NCBI RefSeq assembly: GCF_000721075.1 | Contig: NZ_JOEQ01000054.1 | Coordinates: forward strand, 1 to 27,716 | Length of the DNA stretch: 27,716 nucleotides | Source of the DNA: Streptosporangium amethystogenes | Lineage (GTDB): Bacteria; Actinomycetota; Actinomycetes; Streptosporangiales; Streptosporangiaceae | Direction: 5' to 3' | In this document: positions 15,338 to 24,358 of the stretch, piece by piece | Layout of the letters: the number at the start of each line of letters is the position of its first letter | How positions within the stretch are numbered: the first letter of the stretch is position 1 | Notes under the pieces: model-generated | Told to the model about the DNA's origin: nothing | Database searches by the model: none | Seen by the model: the letters and a program-made list of their open reading frames with translations, nothing else | Position numbers and translations under genes: made by a program

Positions 15338-15963
15338 CGTAGCGCTTCGTTACCAATGCACTGGGAGCTGGCTCGTCGGTCGCATACATGTCTGAACCGA
15401 TCGAACGGACCGAGCCGATCCTCACCCACTCGGAGTGGTTCGGCTAGCGAACACCCGCTACACAGGTGCGGCCACGGCGAGCCGCCGGGCAGCAGCTCCG
15501 ACTCCTCCTCCAGTCGCACCTCCTCGTTCCGCCACCTCTTGGCGCTGAGGCCGTGGCGCCGGCCTGCCATGAACGATCAACGCACCCCCTGTACGACATG
15601 GACACCGACGCGACCCGTCCCAGCATCACCGGCCGCGACGCCGTCGTTTCCGCCCCGGGGCCCCGCGCGAGAGGCGAGACGACAGTATGCGTCAACGAGG
15701 CCTGCTCGATCACCACCGCGATGCGCGCCGCCGGAACCCGCCGGCTGTCGGCATCACCCGGCGCCTGACGTTGACCGGAGGTGATCAAGCGACGGAGTCC
15801 CCCGGCCCGGAGCACCGGTCCGCGTTCCGGTGGCGGGCGGATCGGGACCGGTCAACGCGGGGGCCCGAGCAGGATGTCGACGACCTCGCGGAGCGGGCCG
15901 ATCAGATCGTCGGATGTCGCGTCACGCAGGGGCTGCAGCCCGACAGCGGATCGTACGACGGCG
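15338..15963. other. 626-bp stretch without a supported gene
   Basis: Several open frames exist, but none has a recognisable domain plus a ribosome site. A 56-codon plus-strand frame from ATG 15598 to 15768 has high third-position G/C, yet lacks a Shine-Dalgarno and any known motif. On the minus strand a frame ending at 15852 finishes LRDATSDDLIGPLREVVDILLG, which looks like a genuine protein end, perhaps of a lost regulator. The region is best read as decayed sequence between relics. Confidence 0.4.
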
Positions 15964-16173
15964 GGGTTCCGCCCGGGGGCCCTGGAGATCAGCACCCGCA
16001 ACAAGATGTTCGGCATGCTCGCGCGCACTCCGGGAGCGGCCGGCAACGACCAGGCCACCCAGGTCCATCCGGACGTGGCACCCGAGCCCGGCGACGTCCT
16101 CGTCACCAAGCGGCGTGTCAGCGCCTTCGCGGGCAGCGACCTCGACATGGTGCTGCGGGCCGGCGACCCGTGA
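15964..16173 (+). pseudogene. C-terminal fragment of an isochorismatase-family hydrolase
   Basis: The frame reads FRPGALEISTRNKMFGMLA, then QVHPDVAPEPGDVLVTKRR and VSAFAGSDLDMVLRAGDP before TGA. The phrase VTKRRVSAFAGSDLDMVLR is a hallmark of the isochorismatase/cysteine-hydrolase superfamily (the K-x2-x-SAF segment). The N-terminal catalytic Asp motif (LxxIDxQN) is not found upstream, and the third catalytic residue, the Cys shortly after this point, is cut off by the stop codon. This is a fragment truncated at both ends and not a functional enzyme. Confidence 0.6.
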
Positions 16174-16320
16174 TGACCGGCCAGAGCGTCACCTGGCGGC
16201 GCTGGATGGAGATCTGCCTCGGCCTGACGGCGCGTCTTCCCGTCGGCGCGCAACTGCTGCCGCAGTCACCGGCTGGATCCACCAGGCTCGTCCGGGAGAA
16301 CTGTCGCCCTGGATCTGCTC

Positions 16321-17505
16321 CTACCGAGCCTGAGCCTTCATCGCGCCCCGCACCGCGTCCAGGAGGTTGGCGGCCCTGTGGTCCGGCACCCCTTCCTGAA
16401 GATGGTTCATGACGTAGCCGAACGCCAGGCCGGTCGCCGGGTCGGCGAAGCCGAGCGATCCCCCCAGGCCGGGAAACCCGAAGGCGGCCGGGCTGTACCA
16501 GAACGCGTCGGGTGTCGGCAGGCCGAAACCGGTACCGATCCGGACGGGTAGCCGCAGGATGCGGTCGATACCACTGACCTGTTCCGCGGTCGCCGCGGCC
16601 AAGGTGTCGGGAGCAAGGATGCGATGCCCGTCGACCTCGCCGATGAGCGCGGCGTAGAAGCGGGCCAGTGCGCGGGCCGTGCAGATGCCGTTGGTCGAGG
16701 GCATCTCGGCGGACTGCTCGTCGGGATCGTTGTGGTCCAGTGGCGGCGTGACGACGGTCATCGACCGCACGGTCAGCGACGCCGGATCGGCATAGGCCGC
16801 CATCACCTCGCGCACGGGTTCGGGAAGGGTGTCCAGGTCGATCCCGGCCAGTGCCTCGATGTCGGGCACCGCGGCGATGATCCGGCTGACCCGATGCCGC
16901 TCGGCTTCCGGCAGCCCGATCCACAGGTCCAGGTCGAGCGGTGCGGCGATCTCCTCGGCGAGGAATGTGCCGAGGCTGCGGCCGGTCACCCGGCGGACGA
17001 CCTCCCCGACCAGCCAGCCGTAGGTGAGCCCGTGATAGCCGTGCTCGGTGCCCGGTTCCCAGGAGGGACACTGGGCGGCCAGCGCGGTCACCATCGGGTC
17101 CCAGGCGATCGCCTCCGCCGGAGTGATCGGATGGTCGATCACGGGCAGTCCGGCCTGGTGGGTGAGCAGCCAGCGGACCGGGATGCGGTCCTTCCCGTTC
17201 GCCGCGAACTCCGGCCAGTACTGGGCGACGGGTGCGTCGAGGTCCAGTTCGCCCCGCTGGGCCAGCAGGTGCGCGCAGGCGGCGGTGACACCCTTGGTGG
17301 TGGAATACACGACCTGCAGGGTGTCGCGCTCCCAGCGACGGCCGGTCCCGGGATCGGCGATTCCGCCCCACAGGTCGACGACCTTCCGGCCGTGCAGGTA
17401 GACACCGACCGCGGCGCCCACTTCCTGGTCGCCGGCCAGATTGGCCGCGAACGCCGCACGTACTCCTTCGAATCCCGCTGCGGTCTCCCCGCCGATTTCG
17501 GGCAT
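16321..17505 (-). CDS. Serine hydrolase, class C beta-lactamase/EstB-like
   Basis: 394 residues, a normal length for the family. The nucleophile motif S-x-x-K is STTK (S68-K71, in VVYSTTKGV). The second motif region is YHGLTYGWLVGEVVRRVTG, where Tyr replaces the classical YxN as in EstB-type esterases. A third glycine-rich motif is FPGLGGSLGFAD. It has no signal peptide, so it is probably a cytoplasmic esterase or amide hydrolase and not a secreted beta-lactamase. ATG 17505 follows GGAAG. It lies 41 nt downstream of the helix-turn-helix gene on the same strand, and the two may be co-transcribed. Confidence 0.87.
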   Translation of the reverse strand: MPEIGGETAAGFEGVRAAFAANLAGDQEVGAAVGVYLHGRKVVDLWGGIADPGTGRRWERDTLQVVYSTTKGVTAACAHLLAQRGELDLDAPVAQYWPEFAANGKDRIPVRWLLTHQAGLPVIDHPITPAEAIAWDPMVTALAAQCPSWEPGTEHGYHGLTYGWLVGEVVRRVTGRSLGTFLAEEIAAPLDLDLWIGLPEAERHRVSRIIAAVPDIEALAGIDLDTLPEPVREVMAAYADPASLTVRSMTVVTPPLDHNDPDEQSAEMPSTNGICTARALARFYAALIGEVDGHRILAPDTLAAATAEQVSGIDRILRLPVRIGTGFGLPTPDAFWYSPAAFGFPGLGGSLGFADPATGLAFGYVMNHLQEGVPDHRAANLLDAVRGAMKAQAR

Positions 17506-17546
17506 GCGTCATCAACTTCCGTGTGGAGGGGTGTTGCCGGGGAGTG

Positions 17547-17924
17547 CTACCTGCGCCATTTCTCGATAAGCCAGGCACAGATCTCCGGCTCGGTCATCTC
17601 GGGAAACTCCTCGATGAACGTGACGAGTGCGCGCATCGCCTCGTCCCGGTCCAGACCGCGCGCCGTCGCCGCCCTGAGGTACTCCTGACGTGCGGCGGAA
17701 GGACGGCCGCCGCCTGCGCCGCGCCCCGGTAGGCCGTCGCGCCACCGCACTATTTCTTCCAGCCGCTCAGCTCGCCAGCCGGGAGCTCCGTCGACCTCGA
17801 CATCGGGCTCGGGAAACGGGTGACGCGAATCGCCCGGATATCGGGAGCGCCACTTGTGCACCGCGTGCCGGCTCACCCCCAGTGCCTCGCCGATGCCGAG
17901 GACACCGAGGAAGTACTCGGTCAT
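17547..17924 (-). CDS. Small helix-turn-helix DNA-binding protein
   Basis: 125 residues. The N-terminus FLGVLGIGEALGVSRHAVHKWRSRYPGD is a MerR/AlpA-like helix-turn-helix, followed by FPEPDVEVDGAPGWRAERLEEIVRWRDGLPGRGAGGGRP, a conserved segment in small actinomycete regulators. A helical C-terminus follows (ARQEYLRAATARGLDRDEAMRALV, EPEICAWLIEKWRR). The frame stays open to ATG 18035, but that extension crosses the upstream palindromes and lacks domain character, so ATG 17924 is chosen. No Shine-Dalgarno is evident. The twin palindromes 89-155 nt upstream are plausible binding sites for this or a related regulator. Confidence 0.7.
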   Translation of the reverse strand: MTEYFLGVLGIGEALGVSRHAVHKWRSRYPGDSRHPFPEPDVEVDGAPGWRAERLEEIVRWRDGLPGRGAGGGRPSAARQEYLRAATARGLDRDEAMRALVTFIEEFPEMTEPEICAWLIEKWRR

Positions 17925-18012
17925 GGTGCACCAACTTGTCTGTCCGGCCTCCTCCGTGGGTCTCATTACTACCACGCCCGAGATGGGGTTCCTGCGCCGA
18001 CAGGACGCGAAG

Positions 18013-18039
18013 AACATCGTCTCAGACAGAGACAATGTT
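18013..18039. promoter_or_regulatory. 27-bp palindromic operator, copy 1
   Basis: AACATCGTCT (18013-18022), a 7-nt centre, then AGACAATGTT (18030-18039). The arms are reverse complements with one mismatch. A second copy with the same architecture starts 40 bp further on. Confidence 0.6.
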
Positions 18040-18052
18040 AGCGCGAGCGTTG

Positions 18053-18079
18053 AACCTCGTCTACAACGAAGACAAGGTT
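18053..18079. promoter_or_regulatory. 27-bp palindromic operator, copy 2
   Basis: AACCTCGTCT (18053-18062), a 7-nt centre, then AGACAAGGTT (18070-18079). It has the same arm lengths, spacer length and mismatch position as copy 1. The fourth base of the left arm and its partner in the right arm change together (A/T to C/G), preserving symmetry, which argues for protein binding. Confidence 0.6.
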
Positions 18080-18375
18080 ATGTTTGGCGAAAACAGGAGT
18101 GAGCCAGGCGCTCCGTATCGCGACATCGGTGCCGAGGAAGGTGACTTGGCTTCTGCCTCCAAGCCCGCGCGGCCTCAACCGTCCAGCACGACACCACCCG
18201 CCGCCGGCCAAAGCGGCCCGGTCGTATGCCGGGCCGTGCGAGTCGACAACCAGCACGACCGCACACGTCGCAGTAGGCGATCGTGAGCGGGTCCATGCGC
18301 GGCAGACAAGAACGGGAGGCGACTTTAGCGGATCGCGTACTGATAAAAACGCGAATGGGGCTCTATTCTCCGTTC
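18080..18375. other. Intergenic region between the twin operators and the GH5 gene
   Basis: No gene is firmly supported. A minus-strand frame from ATG 18296 to 18078 begins MDPLTIAYCDVCGRAGC with perfect third-position G/C over its first dozen codons. It then loses codon bias and has no ribosome site; it could be a decayed small gene with a Cys-rich start. The promoter of the GH5 gene must lie toward the right end, where GATAAAAACG and CTCTATTCT make the sequence locally A/T-richer. Confidence 0.3.
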
Positions 18376-20262
18376 ATGCGTGCAGCCTCGTTCCGCATGA
18401 CACGACTGGCCGCCTTCGCTCTGGCGTTCACCCTGGTGACCGGCAACGCTCATGAACCCGCGACCGCGGCCGTGGCCCAGACCTCGCTGGTCGTCACGGC
18501 CAAGCAGCAGAGCTGGGTCTTCCGCGACGGTGACGGCCGGGAGGTGACGCTACGCGGATTCAACGTGTCCGGCAGCACCAAGCTGTACGAGAATTCGTTG
18601 CTGCCGTTCCGTAGCACCGCCGACGCCGCGCGCTCGGCCCAGGCCATGCGCGACCTCACCGGTGCGAACGTGATCCGCTTCCTCATCAGCTGGGAGGGGG
18701 TGCAGCCGTCTCCCTCCACCATCGACCACGCCTACCTCGACAAGGTGGTCGAGCAGATCCGCGCGTTCACCAGCCGGGGAATCCGCGTCCTGGTCGACTA
18801 CCACCAGGATCTGTACTCCTCGTACCTGTTCAACCAGGGCAGCTGGTACACCGGAGACGGCGCGCCGGAATGGGTGATCAAGGCCGGGAACTACCCCAGG
18901 GAGTCCTGCGGCATCTGCTTCCTGTGGGGGCAGAACATGCAGACCAACGAGGCCGTCCGCCGGGCCGCCTACGACTTCTGGCGAGACCGACGGATCAGCA
19001 CGACCGCGGGTGAGGTCGGGGTTCAGGAGGCCTTCCTGCGACAGGCGACGGCCGCCATGACCCACCTCAGACAGCGGATGTCGGATCAGGAGTTCGCCTC
19101 CATCATCGGGTTCGACCCCTTCAACGAACCCTTCGACGGGGGTCTTTCCGGGAAGAGCGGCCTGGAGTGGGAGAAGACCTACCTGGTGCCCTTCTACCAG
19201 CGATTCCGCGCCGCCATGGACACCGCCGGGTGGGCGGCCAAGCCCGCCTTCGTCGAGCCCCTGGCCTTCTGGAACACCGGCTTCTTCGAGGAGGGCGGGC
19301 TCGGCACGGTCGGCGCCCTCGGCACCCGGTACGTCTTCAACAGCCACTTCTACGACGGCGCCCGCATGACGGTGGACCCGTCGCCGGCCGCCGACGGGGT
19401 GTACGACGCGTCGATGAACGAGATCCGTGACCGGGCCCGCACACTGGCCACCGCGCCTTTCGTCTCGGAGTTCGGCTACAAACTGTCGGGTAACGGCAGC
19501 GACCGCACTCCGTGGATGGTCCGGGCCATGTACCAGGCCATGGACTCCGGGGTCCCGGGGAAGAGCTGGTGGCAGACCGCCGAGGCCGGGGGCGACGCGC
19601 TCTCCTCGACCCAGTGGCACTGGGACGTCTACAGCGGCCGGCACCACGAGCTGATGAACCGCAATCCCGCCAAGGTCCGGACCGAGGGCGACGGCTGGAA
19701 CGACGAGGACTTCTCCGTGGTCGCCGCGGACGCGTCGGGTGCCGTGGCGACCCGGTTGGACCAGGCGGTGCTGGACCGCCTCTACCCCTCCGCGGTCGCC
19801 GGTGACGTGCTGGCCTTCACCTACGAGGACCTCGCCCGGTCCGGCTACGGCGGCGCCGGGCAGCAGCGGGCCTGGCTGACCGTACCGTCCTCCATGCCGA
19901 ACATCGCCGCGCTGGTCAAGGACCGGCGTTTCGGCGTCCTGGTCTGGCGCGAACCCGCCACGGCCCCGAGTTCGCCGACCGAGCTGCACCTGCCGGCCTC
20001 CTTCACCGCCGCGACCACCGCCGTGGTCGGTGACGTGGCCACCCGTGCGGACCTGCCCGCCTCCGGACCGGCCGCGATCGCGACGGAGACCGGCTCGTCC
20101 ATCGCCCACCGCCTGCTGCTGAGGCCGTCCGGCGCGGCACCGGGCACCGTGCACGCCGCCCTGGTGGTCGGCGCGGCCACCGGTCCCGCCGTCACCCCCG
20201 CTCAGCTGGCGGCCGCCGCCACCGAACTGGCCACCTGGAAAAACCAGCGCTTTCCCGGCTGA
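18376..20262 (+). CDS. Secreted GH5 family glycoside hydrolase, endoglycosylceramidase-like
   Basis: 628 residues from ATG 18376. A signal peptide (RMTRLAAFALAFTLVTG, cleavage near ATA-AV) is followed by a GH5 TIM barrel. The barrel starts at REVTLRGFNVSGSTK, with IRFLISWEGVQP and VLVDYHQDLYSS. Acid/base Glu251 lies in FDPFNEPF and nucleophile Glu365 in VSEFGYK. The YHQD and FNEPF patterns are those of endoglycosylceramidase-type GH5 enzymes, which cut glycolipids and related glycans. The last about 190 residues form a beta-rich domain common to that subgroup. In-frame starts at 18283, 18295 and 18355 would push the signal peptide inward, so 18376 or 18397 fits best. No clear Shine-Dalgarno is visible. 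A hairpin terminator follows the stop. Confidence 0.85.
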   Translation: MRAASFRMTRLAAFALAFTLVTGNAHEPATAAVAQTSLVVTAKQQSWVFRDGDGREVTLRGFNVSGSTKLYENSLLPFRSTADAARSAQAMRDLTGANVIRFLISWEGVQPSPSTIDHAYLDKVVEQIRAFTSRGIRVLVDYHQDLYSSYLFNQGSWYTGDGAPEWVIKAGNYPRESCGICFLWGQNMQTNEAVRRAAYDFWRDRRISTTAGEVGVQEAFLRQATAAMTHLRQRMSDQEFASIIGFDPFNEPFDGGLSGKSGLEWEKTYLVPFYQRFRAAMDTAGWAAKPAFVEPLAFWNTGFFEEGGLGTVGALGTRYVFNSHFYDGARMTVDPSPAADGVYDASMNEIRDRARTLATAPFVSEFGYKLSGNGSDRTPWMVRAMYQAMDSGVPGKSWWQTAEAGGDALSSTQWHWDVYSGRHHELMNRNPAKVRTEGDGWNDEDFSVVAADASGAVATRLDQAVLDRLYPSAVAGDVLAFTYEDLARSGYGGAGQQRAWLTVPSSMPNIAALVKDRRFGVLVWREPATAPSSPTELHLPASFTAATTAVVGDVATRADLPASGPAAIATETGSSIAHRLLLRPSGAAPGTVHAALVVGAATGPAVTPAQLAAAATELATWKNQRFPG

Positions 20263-20275
20263 CCGTTGAGTCATC

Positions 20276-20302
20276 AAGCACCATATGGGAAGGATGGTGC
20301 TT
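20276..20302. terminator. Hairpin terminator after the GH5 gene
   Basis: AAGCACCAT (20276-20284) and ATGGTGCTT (20294-20302) are exact reverse complements around a 9-nt loop, 14 nt after the stop codon. The A-rich left arm and T-ending right arm allow termination in either direction, also serving the truncated LacI gene on the opposite strand. Confidence 0.65.
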
Positions 20303-20319
20303 CAGTGCCCCCGCTTCAC

Positions 20320-20919
20320 TCATAAGATCCACGGGTGTTTCGGGATCCGGCGGCGACCGAGTTCGAGAAGATGACAGGTGGCTTCCAGGCCACCGCTCCA
20401 GTTGGTGGCCCCCACCGAAGGTACGCCGCGGCCAGGATCCCCGGCGGGATCCAGCACGACCAGGAGAACCTCACGAGTGGCCAGCCGCACGCGCCGGTCA
20501 TCCGTGGGACCCGAGAACACCGTGATGACACCGGTGGGGCGGCGGCTGAGCACATCCTCGACCCACCGGTGTCCCGGAGTATGCCGACCGCCGAGCTCGG
20601 AGATCACCACACTCAGGCCATGCCGCCGGGCGACCTGCTGGACACCCTTGACGATCTCTATCGGATAGTCGCCCGCCAGCTCGTGAAAGACGACCTCGAT
20701 GAGGCCCGCCGGTTTGACGCGGCGGCGTTGTCTGCGGTAACCGTGCTCTCGGATGAGGTCCTCGACCAGGGCGCGGGTCTCCGAGCCGACCTGCGAGCGG
20801 CCGTTGACGACCTTTGAGACGGTGGCCATGGAGACTCCGGCCAACTCGGCGAGCTGAGCGAGGGTCAGTGGTTCGGAGGAGGCCGAGTCGGCGTGGGGGG
20901 ATTCCTCGGTCGAGGTCAT
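20320..20919 (-). pseudogene. LacI family repressor truncated in the ligand domain
   Basis: 199 residues, whereas LacI family regulators have about 330-350. The DNA-binding domain is intact (LTLAQLAELAGVSMATVSKVVNGRSQVGSETRALVEDLIREHGYRR, residues 18-63), as is the first half of the sugar-binding core (LIEVVFHELAGDYPIEIVKGVQQVARRHG, then SVGATNWSGGLEATCHLLELGRRRI). After GRRRI, where AVIGGP-like sequence should follow, the frame runs into PKHPWIL and stops; no frame beyond carries the missing half. The break lies near 20345, about 40 bp from the GH5 terminator, consistent with a deletion. A protein of this size could bind DNA but could not sense a sugar normally. Confidence 0.75.
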
Positions 20920-21153
20920 GTCGGGAGTGTGTCCGGATGGTTTTCGGTCTCGTCGTGACCGTTTTCGCTGCTCCTCCCCCCTTTCCAGGCCGATTCACCA
21001 GACACCTGGAACGATCGTTAATCCAACGGGCATCGAAGGTTACCTAGAAAACTTCCACCGATCGGCCGGGCACCCGAGTCATCCATCAGGCTCCGTCGAG
21101 GAACTTAGCTGGACTTGGGGCAGAATTCCATGGTTGCCAACTCGTAACTTCTA

Positions 21154-21164
21154 TGAAACTTTCA
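21154..21164. promoter_or_regulatory. TGAAACTTTCA palindrome
   Basis: An exact 11-bp palindrome of the GAAA-x-TTTC type. Sites of this form lie upstream of xylanase genes in several actinomycetes, where LacI-type repressors are thought to act; that link is from general knowledge. A related imperfect site (GAAAACTTCC) lies about 110 bp to the left. Confidence 0.45.
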
Positions 21165-21341
21165 CATGCGCGGGCAGCGCGACGTGATCTCCCCCCGGAC
21201 GAATGCCCAGGCCGGGAAACATATCAGTGGCAATGCCCAGGTCAGCGAGGGTGGTGACTCGTTGACGCTGGATCGGGCAGTCGAGTGTACTCCGCGATAA
21301 CACATCCACGGGAGCAGGCCATGGGGATCTGGAGTCATAAA

Positions 21342-21355
21342 TGTTAGCGATAACA
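21342..21355. promoter_or_regulatory. LacI/GntR-type operator TGTTAGCGATAACA
   Basis: Arms TGTTA and TAACA flank the centre GCGA. This 14-bp form (TGTTAnCGnTAACA) is a classic actinomycete LacI-family operator for plant-sugar genes. It is the exact reverse complement of the second site 144 bp downstream. Confidence 0.65.
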
Positions 21356-21485
21356 ATTTTTGCCGACCGCTCCCCCCGACCTCATCGAAGGAACCGGCAT
21401 GCTCTGCACTGTGATCCCGACCACCGCTCCGAAAGCACGGCGAACCCTCGCTCTCACGATCTTCCGGGTTACCTCATGAGTGAAA

Positions 21486-21499
21486 TGTTATCGCTAACA
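21486..21499. promoter_or_regulatory. LacI/GntR-type operator TGTTATCGCTAACA
   Basis: Second copy of the 14-bp site, in the opposite orientation, ending 133 nt before the GH127 start. Two sites at this spacing could allow looping repression of the GH127-GH43-GH10 group. Confidence 0.65.
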
Positions 21500-21632
21500 A
21501 CTTCTCCGGACGTGGACCCTGCCCGCCAAAAGCCGTGGTCAGCCGCTCCAACGGCCTGAACAGGAGAAATGGATGGCCGACCGTGGTGACTTCGACCGGC
21601 CGCCTCACCCCCCAGCCTCCAGGAGGTTCCCA

Positions 21633-24358
21633 ATGTCCCTGAGCCGTCGCCAACTCTTTCGGGCCGCGGGCGCGACCGCCGCGCTCTCGGCCGTCGGCCA
21701 GATGGTGGGCATGTCTCATGCTCTGGCCGCGCTCCCGTGGGCCAGGTCCGAAGCCGGTGTCTCGGCCTACGAATTCGACCTCGGCCAGGTCCGCCTGACC
21801 TCCGGCCGCTGGCTGGAGAACCAGAACCGCACTCTCAACTACCTGCGCTTCGTCGACGTCGACCGGCTGCTGTACGTCTTCCGCGCCAACCACCGTCTGT
21901 CCACCAACGGCGCGGCGGCCAACGGCGGCTGGGACGCGCCCGACTTCCCGTTCCGGTCCCACATGCAGGGCCACTTCCTGACGGCCTGGGCGCAGGCCTA
22001 CGCCGTACTCGGAGACACCACCTGCCGGGACAAGGCCAACCAGATGGTCGCCGAGCTGGCCAAGTGCCAGGCCAACAACGGCGCGGCCGGGTTCACCACC
22101 GGCTACCTGTCGGGCTTCCCCGAGTCCGACATCACCGCGGTCGAGAACCGCACGCTGAGCAACGGCAACGTGCCGTACTACTGCATCCACAAGACCCTCG
22201 CCGGGCTGCTGGACGTGTGGCGGCACATCGGCAACACCCAGGCCAGGACCGTGCTTCTGGCCCTCGCCGGGTGGGTGGACACCCGGACCGGCCGCCTGTC
22301 CTCCAGCCAGATGCAGGCCATGCTGGGCACCGAGTTCGGCGGCATGAACGCCGTGCTCACCGACCTGTACCAGATGACCGGGGACACCCGCTGGCTCACG
22401 GTCGCGCAGCGCTTCGACCACGCCTCCGTGTTCAACCCGCTCGCCTCCAACCAGGACCAGCTCAACGGCCTGCACGCCAACACACAGGTGCCCAAGTGGA
22501 TCGGCGCCGCGCGGGAGTACAAGGCGACCGGGACCACCCGCTACCGCGACATCGCCGCCAACGCCTGGACCTTCACGATCAACGCCCACACCTACGCCAA
22601 CGGCTCCAACAGCCAGGCCGAGCACTTCCGCGCCCCCAACGCCATCGCCGCGTACCTGAGCAGGGACACCGGAGAGGCCTGCAACACCTACAACATGCTC
22701 AAGCTCACCCGGGAGTTGTGGACGCTGGCGCCGACCCGGGCCGACTACTTCGACTACTACGAGAACGCCCTGTTCAACCACCTGATCGGCCAGCAGAACC
22801 CGGCCGACAGCCGGGGCCATGTCACCTACTTCACCCCGCTCAACCCCGGGGGAAGGCGGGGCGTCGGCCCGGCCTGGGGCGGCGGCACGTGGAGTACCGA
22901 CTACAACTCGATGTGGTGCTGCCAGGGCACCGGCATCGAGACCAACACCAAACTGATGGACTCGATCTACTTCCACAACGACACCACGCTGTTCGTGAAC
23001 CTGTTCACGCCCTCCACGCTCAACTGGTCACAGCGCGGCATCACGGTCACCCAGACGACGTCGTACCCGGTGAGCGACACCACGTCGTTGCAGGTCACCG
23101 GGAACGTGAGCGGGTCGTGGACGATGCGGGTCCGCATCCCGGCCTGGACCCAGAACGCGACGATCAGCGTCAACGGCGTCCAGCAGGACGTCGCCACCAC
23201 CCCGGGCACCTACGCCTCGCTCACCCGGTCGTGGACGTCGGGCGACACGGTGACCGTACGGCTCCCGATGCGGGTGATCCTGAAGGCCGCCAACGACAAC
23301 CCGAACCTGCAGGCCGTCACCTATGGCCCGATCGTGCTGGCGGGCAACTACGGGAACACCTCCCTGTCGGCGGCGCCGACGCTGACCCCCTCGACGATCA
23401 CCCGGACCAGCACCTCGGCGCTGTCGTTCACGGCCACGGCCAACGGGGCGTCGGTGAACCTGAGCCCGTTCCACGACGCCGCCAACTACAACTACGTCGT
23501 CTACTGGAACACCAGCGGACAGAGCAGCGGGGGCGGCGGGGCGAGCTTCCGGCTGATCAACGCGGCCAGCGGGCTGGCGCTCGGCATCCAGAACATGTCG
23601 ACCGCGGACGGCGGCCTGGCGTTGCAGTGGACCGACAACGGCACCGCCGACCACGACTGGGTGCCGGTCGTGGACGGCAACGGGCTGCGGTTCCGCAACG
23701 TCAACAGCGGCAAGGTGCTGGGCGTCGAGAACATGTCCACGGCCGACAACGCCCGGGTCATGCAGTGGAGCGACAACGGCACCGCCGACCACCGGTGGAC
23801 GGTCACCGACGTCGGCGACGGCTCGGCCAAGATCCGCAGCGCCAACAGCTCGAAGCTGCTGGGCATCCTGAACGGCTCGACCGCCAACGGCGCCCAGGCG
23901 GTCCAGGACCCCGACAACGGCTCAACCGACAACCAGTGGCGGTTCGTGCCCAACGGCGCGCGCCGCGTCCAGAACGTGGGGACCGGCATGGTGCTCGGGG
24001 TCACCAACATGTCCACCGCCGACGGCGCGCTCGTCATCCAGTGGGGCGACACCGGCACCGCCGATCACCTCTGGACGGCCGTCGTCGACACCGGTGGCTA
24101 CCTGCGCCTACGCAACTCCAACAGTCAGAAGGTGCTGGGGGTGGAGAACGCCGCCACCTCAGCGGGTTCCCGGGTCGTGCAGTGGGCCGACAACGGCACC
24201 GCCGACCACCGCTGGCGGCTGCGCTACGGCAGCGGCGCCACCTTCCGCATCCAGTGCGCCAACGGCGGCCGGGTCCTGGGACTGGCCGGCACCGGCCAGG
24301 GCGCGCAGATCGTGCTCGCCGACGACAACGGCTCGAACAACAACCTCTGGAGGTTCCT

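Larger units (their letters stand above)
20920..21632. other. 713-bp regulatory region upstream of the arabinoxylan genes
   Basis: No gene is supported. The stretch is less G/C-rich than its surroundings and holds the only DNA between the divergent LacI relic and the GH127 gene, so it should contain both promoters. Three palindromic sites are annotated inside it (21154, 21342, 21486). The frame of the GH127 gene extends back to ATG 21573, without a ribosome site. Confidence 0.5.

Noticed and set aside
15598..15768. A 56-codon plus-strand frame with high third-position G/C
   Set aside because: No ribosome site, no motif, and it lies within decayed sequence.
16283..16332. Inverted repeat CAGGCTCG / CGAGCCTG around the serine hydrolase stop
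   Set aside because: Only 8 bp with a 34-nt loop; too weak to call a terminator.
18078..18296. Possible small Cys-rich protein on the minus strand (MDPLTIAYCDVCGRAGC...)
   Set aside because: Good codon bias for only a dozen codons, no ribosome site, and it runs into the operator region; kept as a remark, not called a gene.
18550..20277. A 575-codon minus-strand open frame opposite the GH5 gene
   Set aside because: Val/Gly/Arg-rich shadow with no motif, fully overlapped by the enzyme with intact catalytic residues.
21474..22976. A 500-codon minus-strand open frame opposite the GH127 gene
   Set aside because: Shadow frame with low-complexity composition.
21737..24358. Plus-strand frame upstream of and continuous with the GH43 gene
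   Set aside because: It is an out-of-phase reading of the GH127 gene; the GH43 start is GTG 24359 with a ribosome site and signal peptide.
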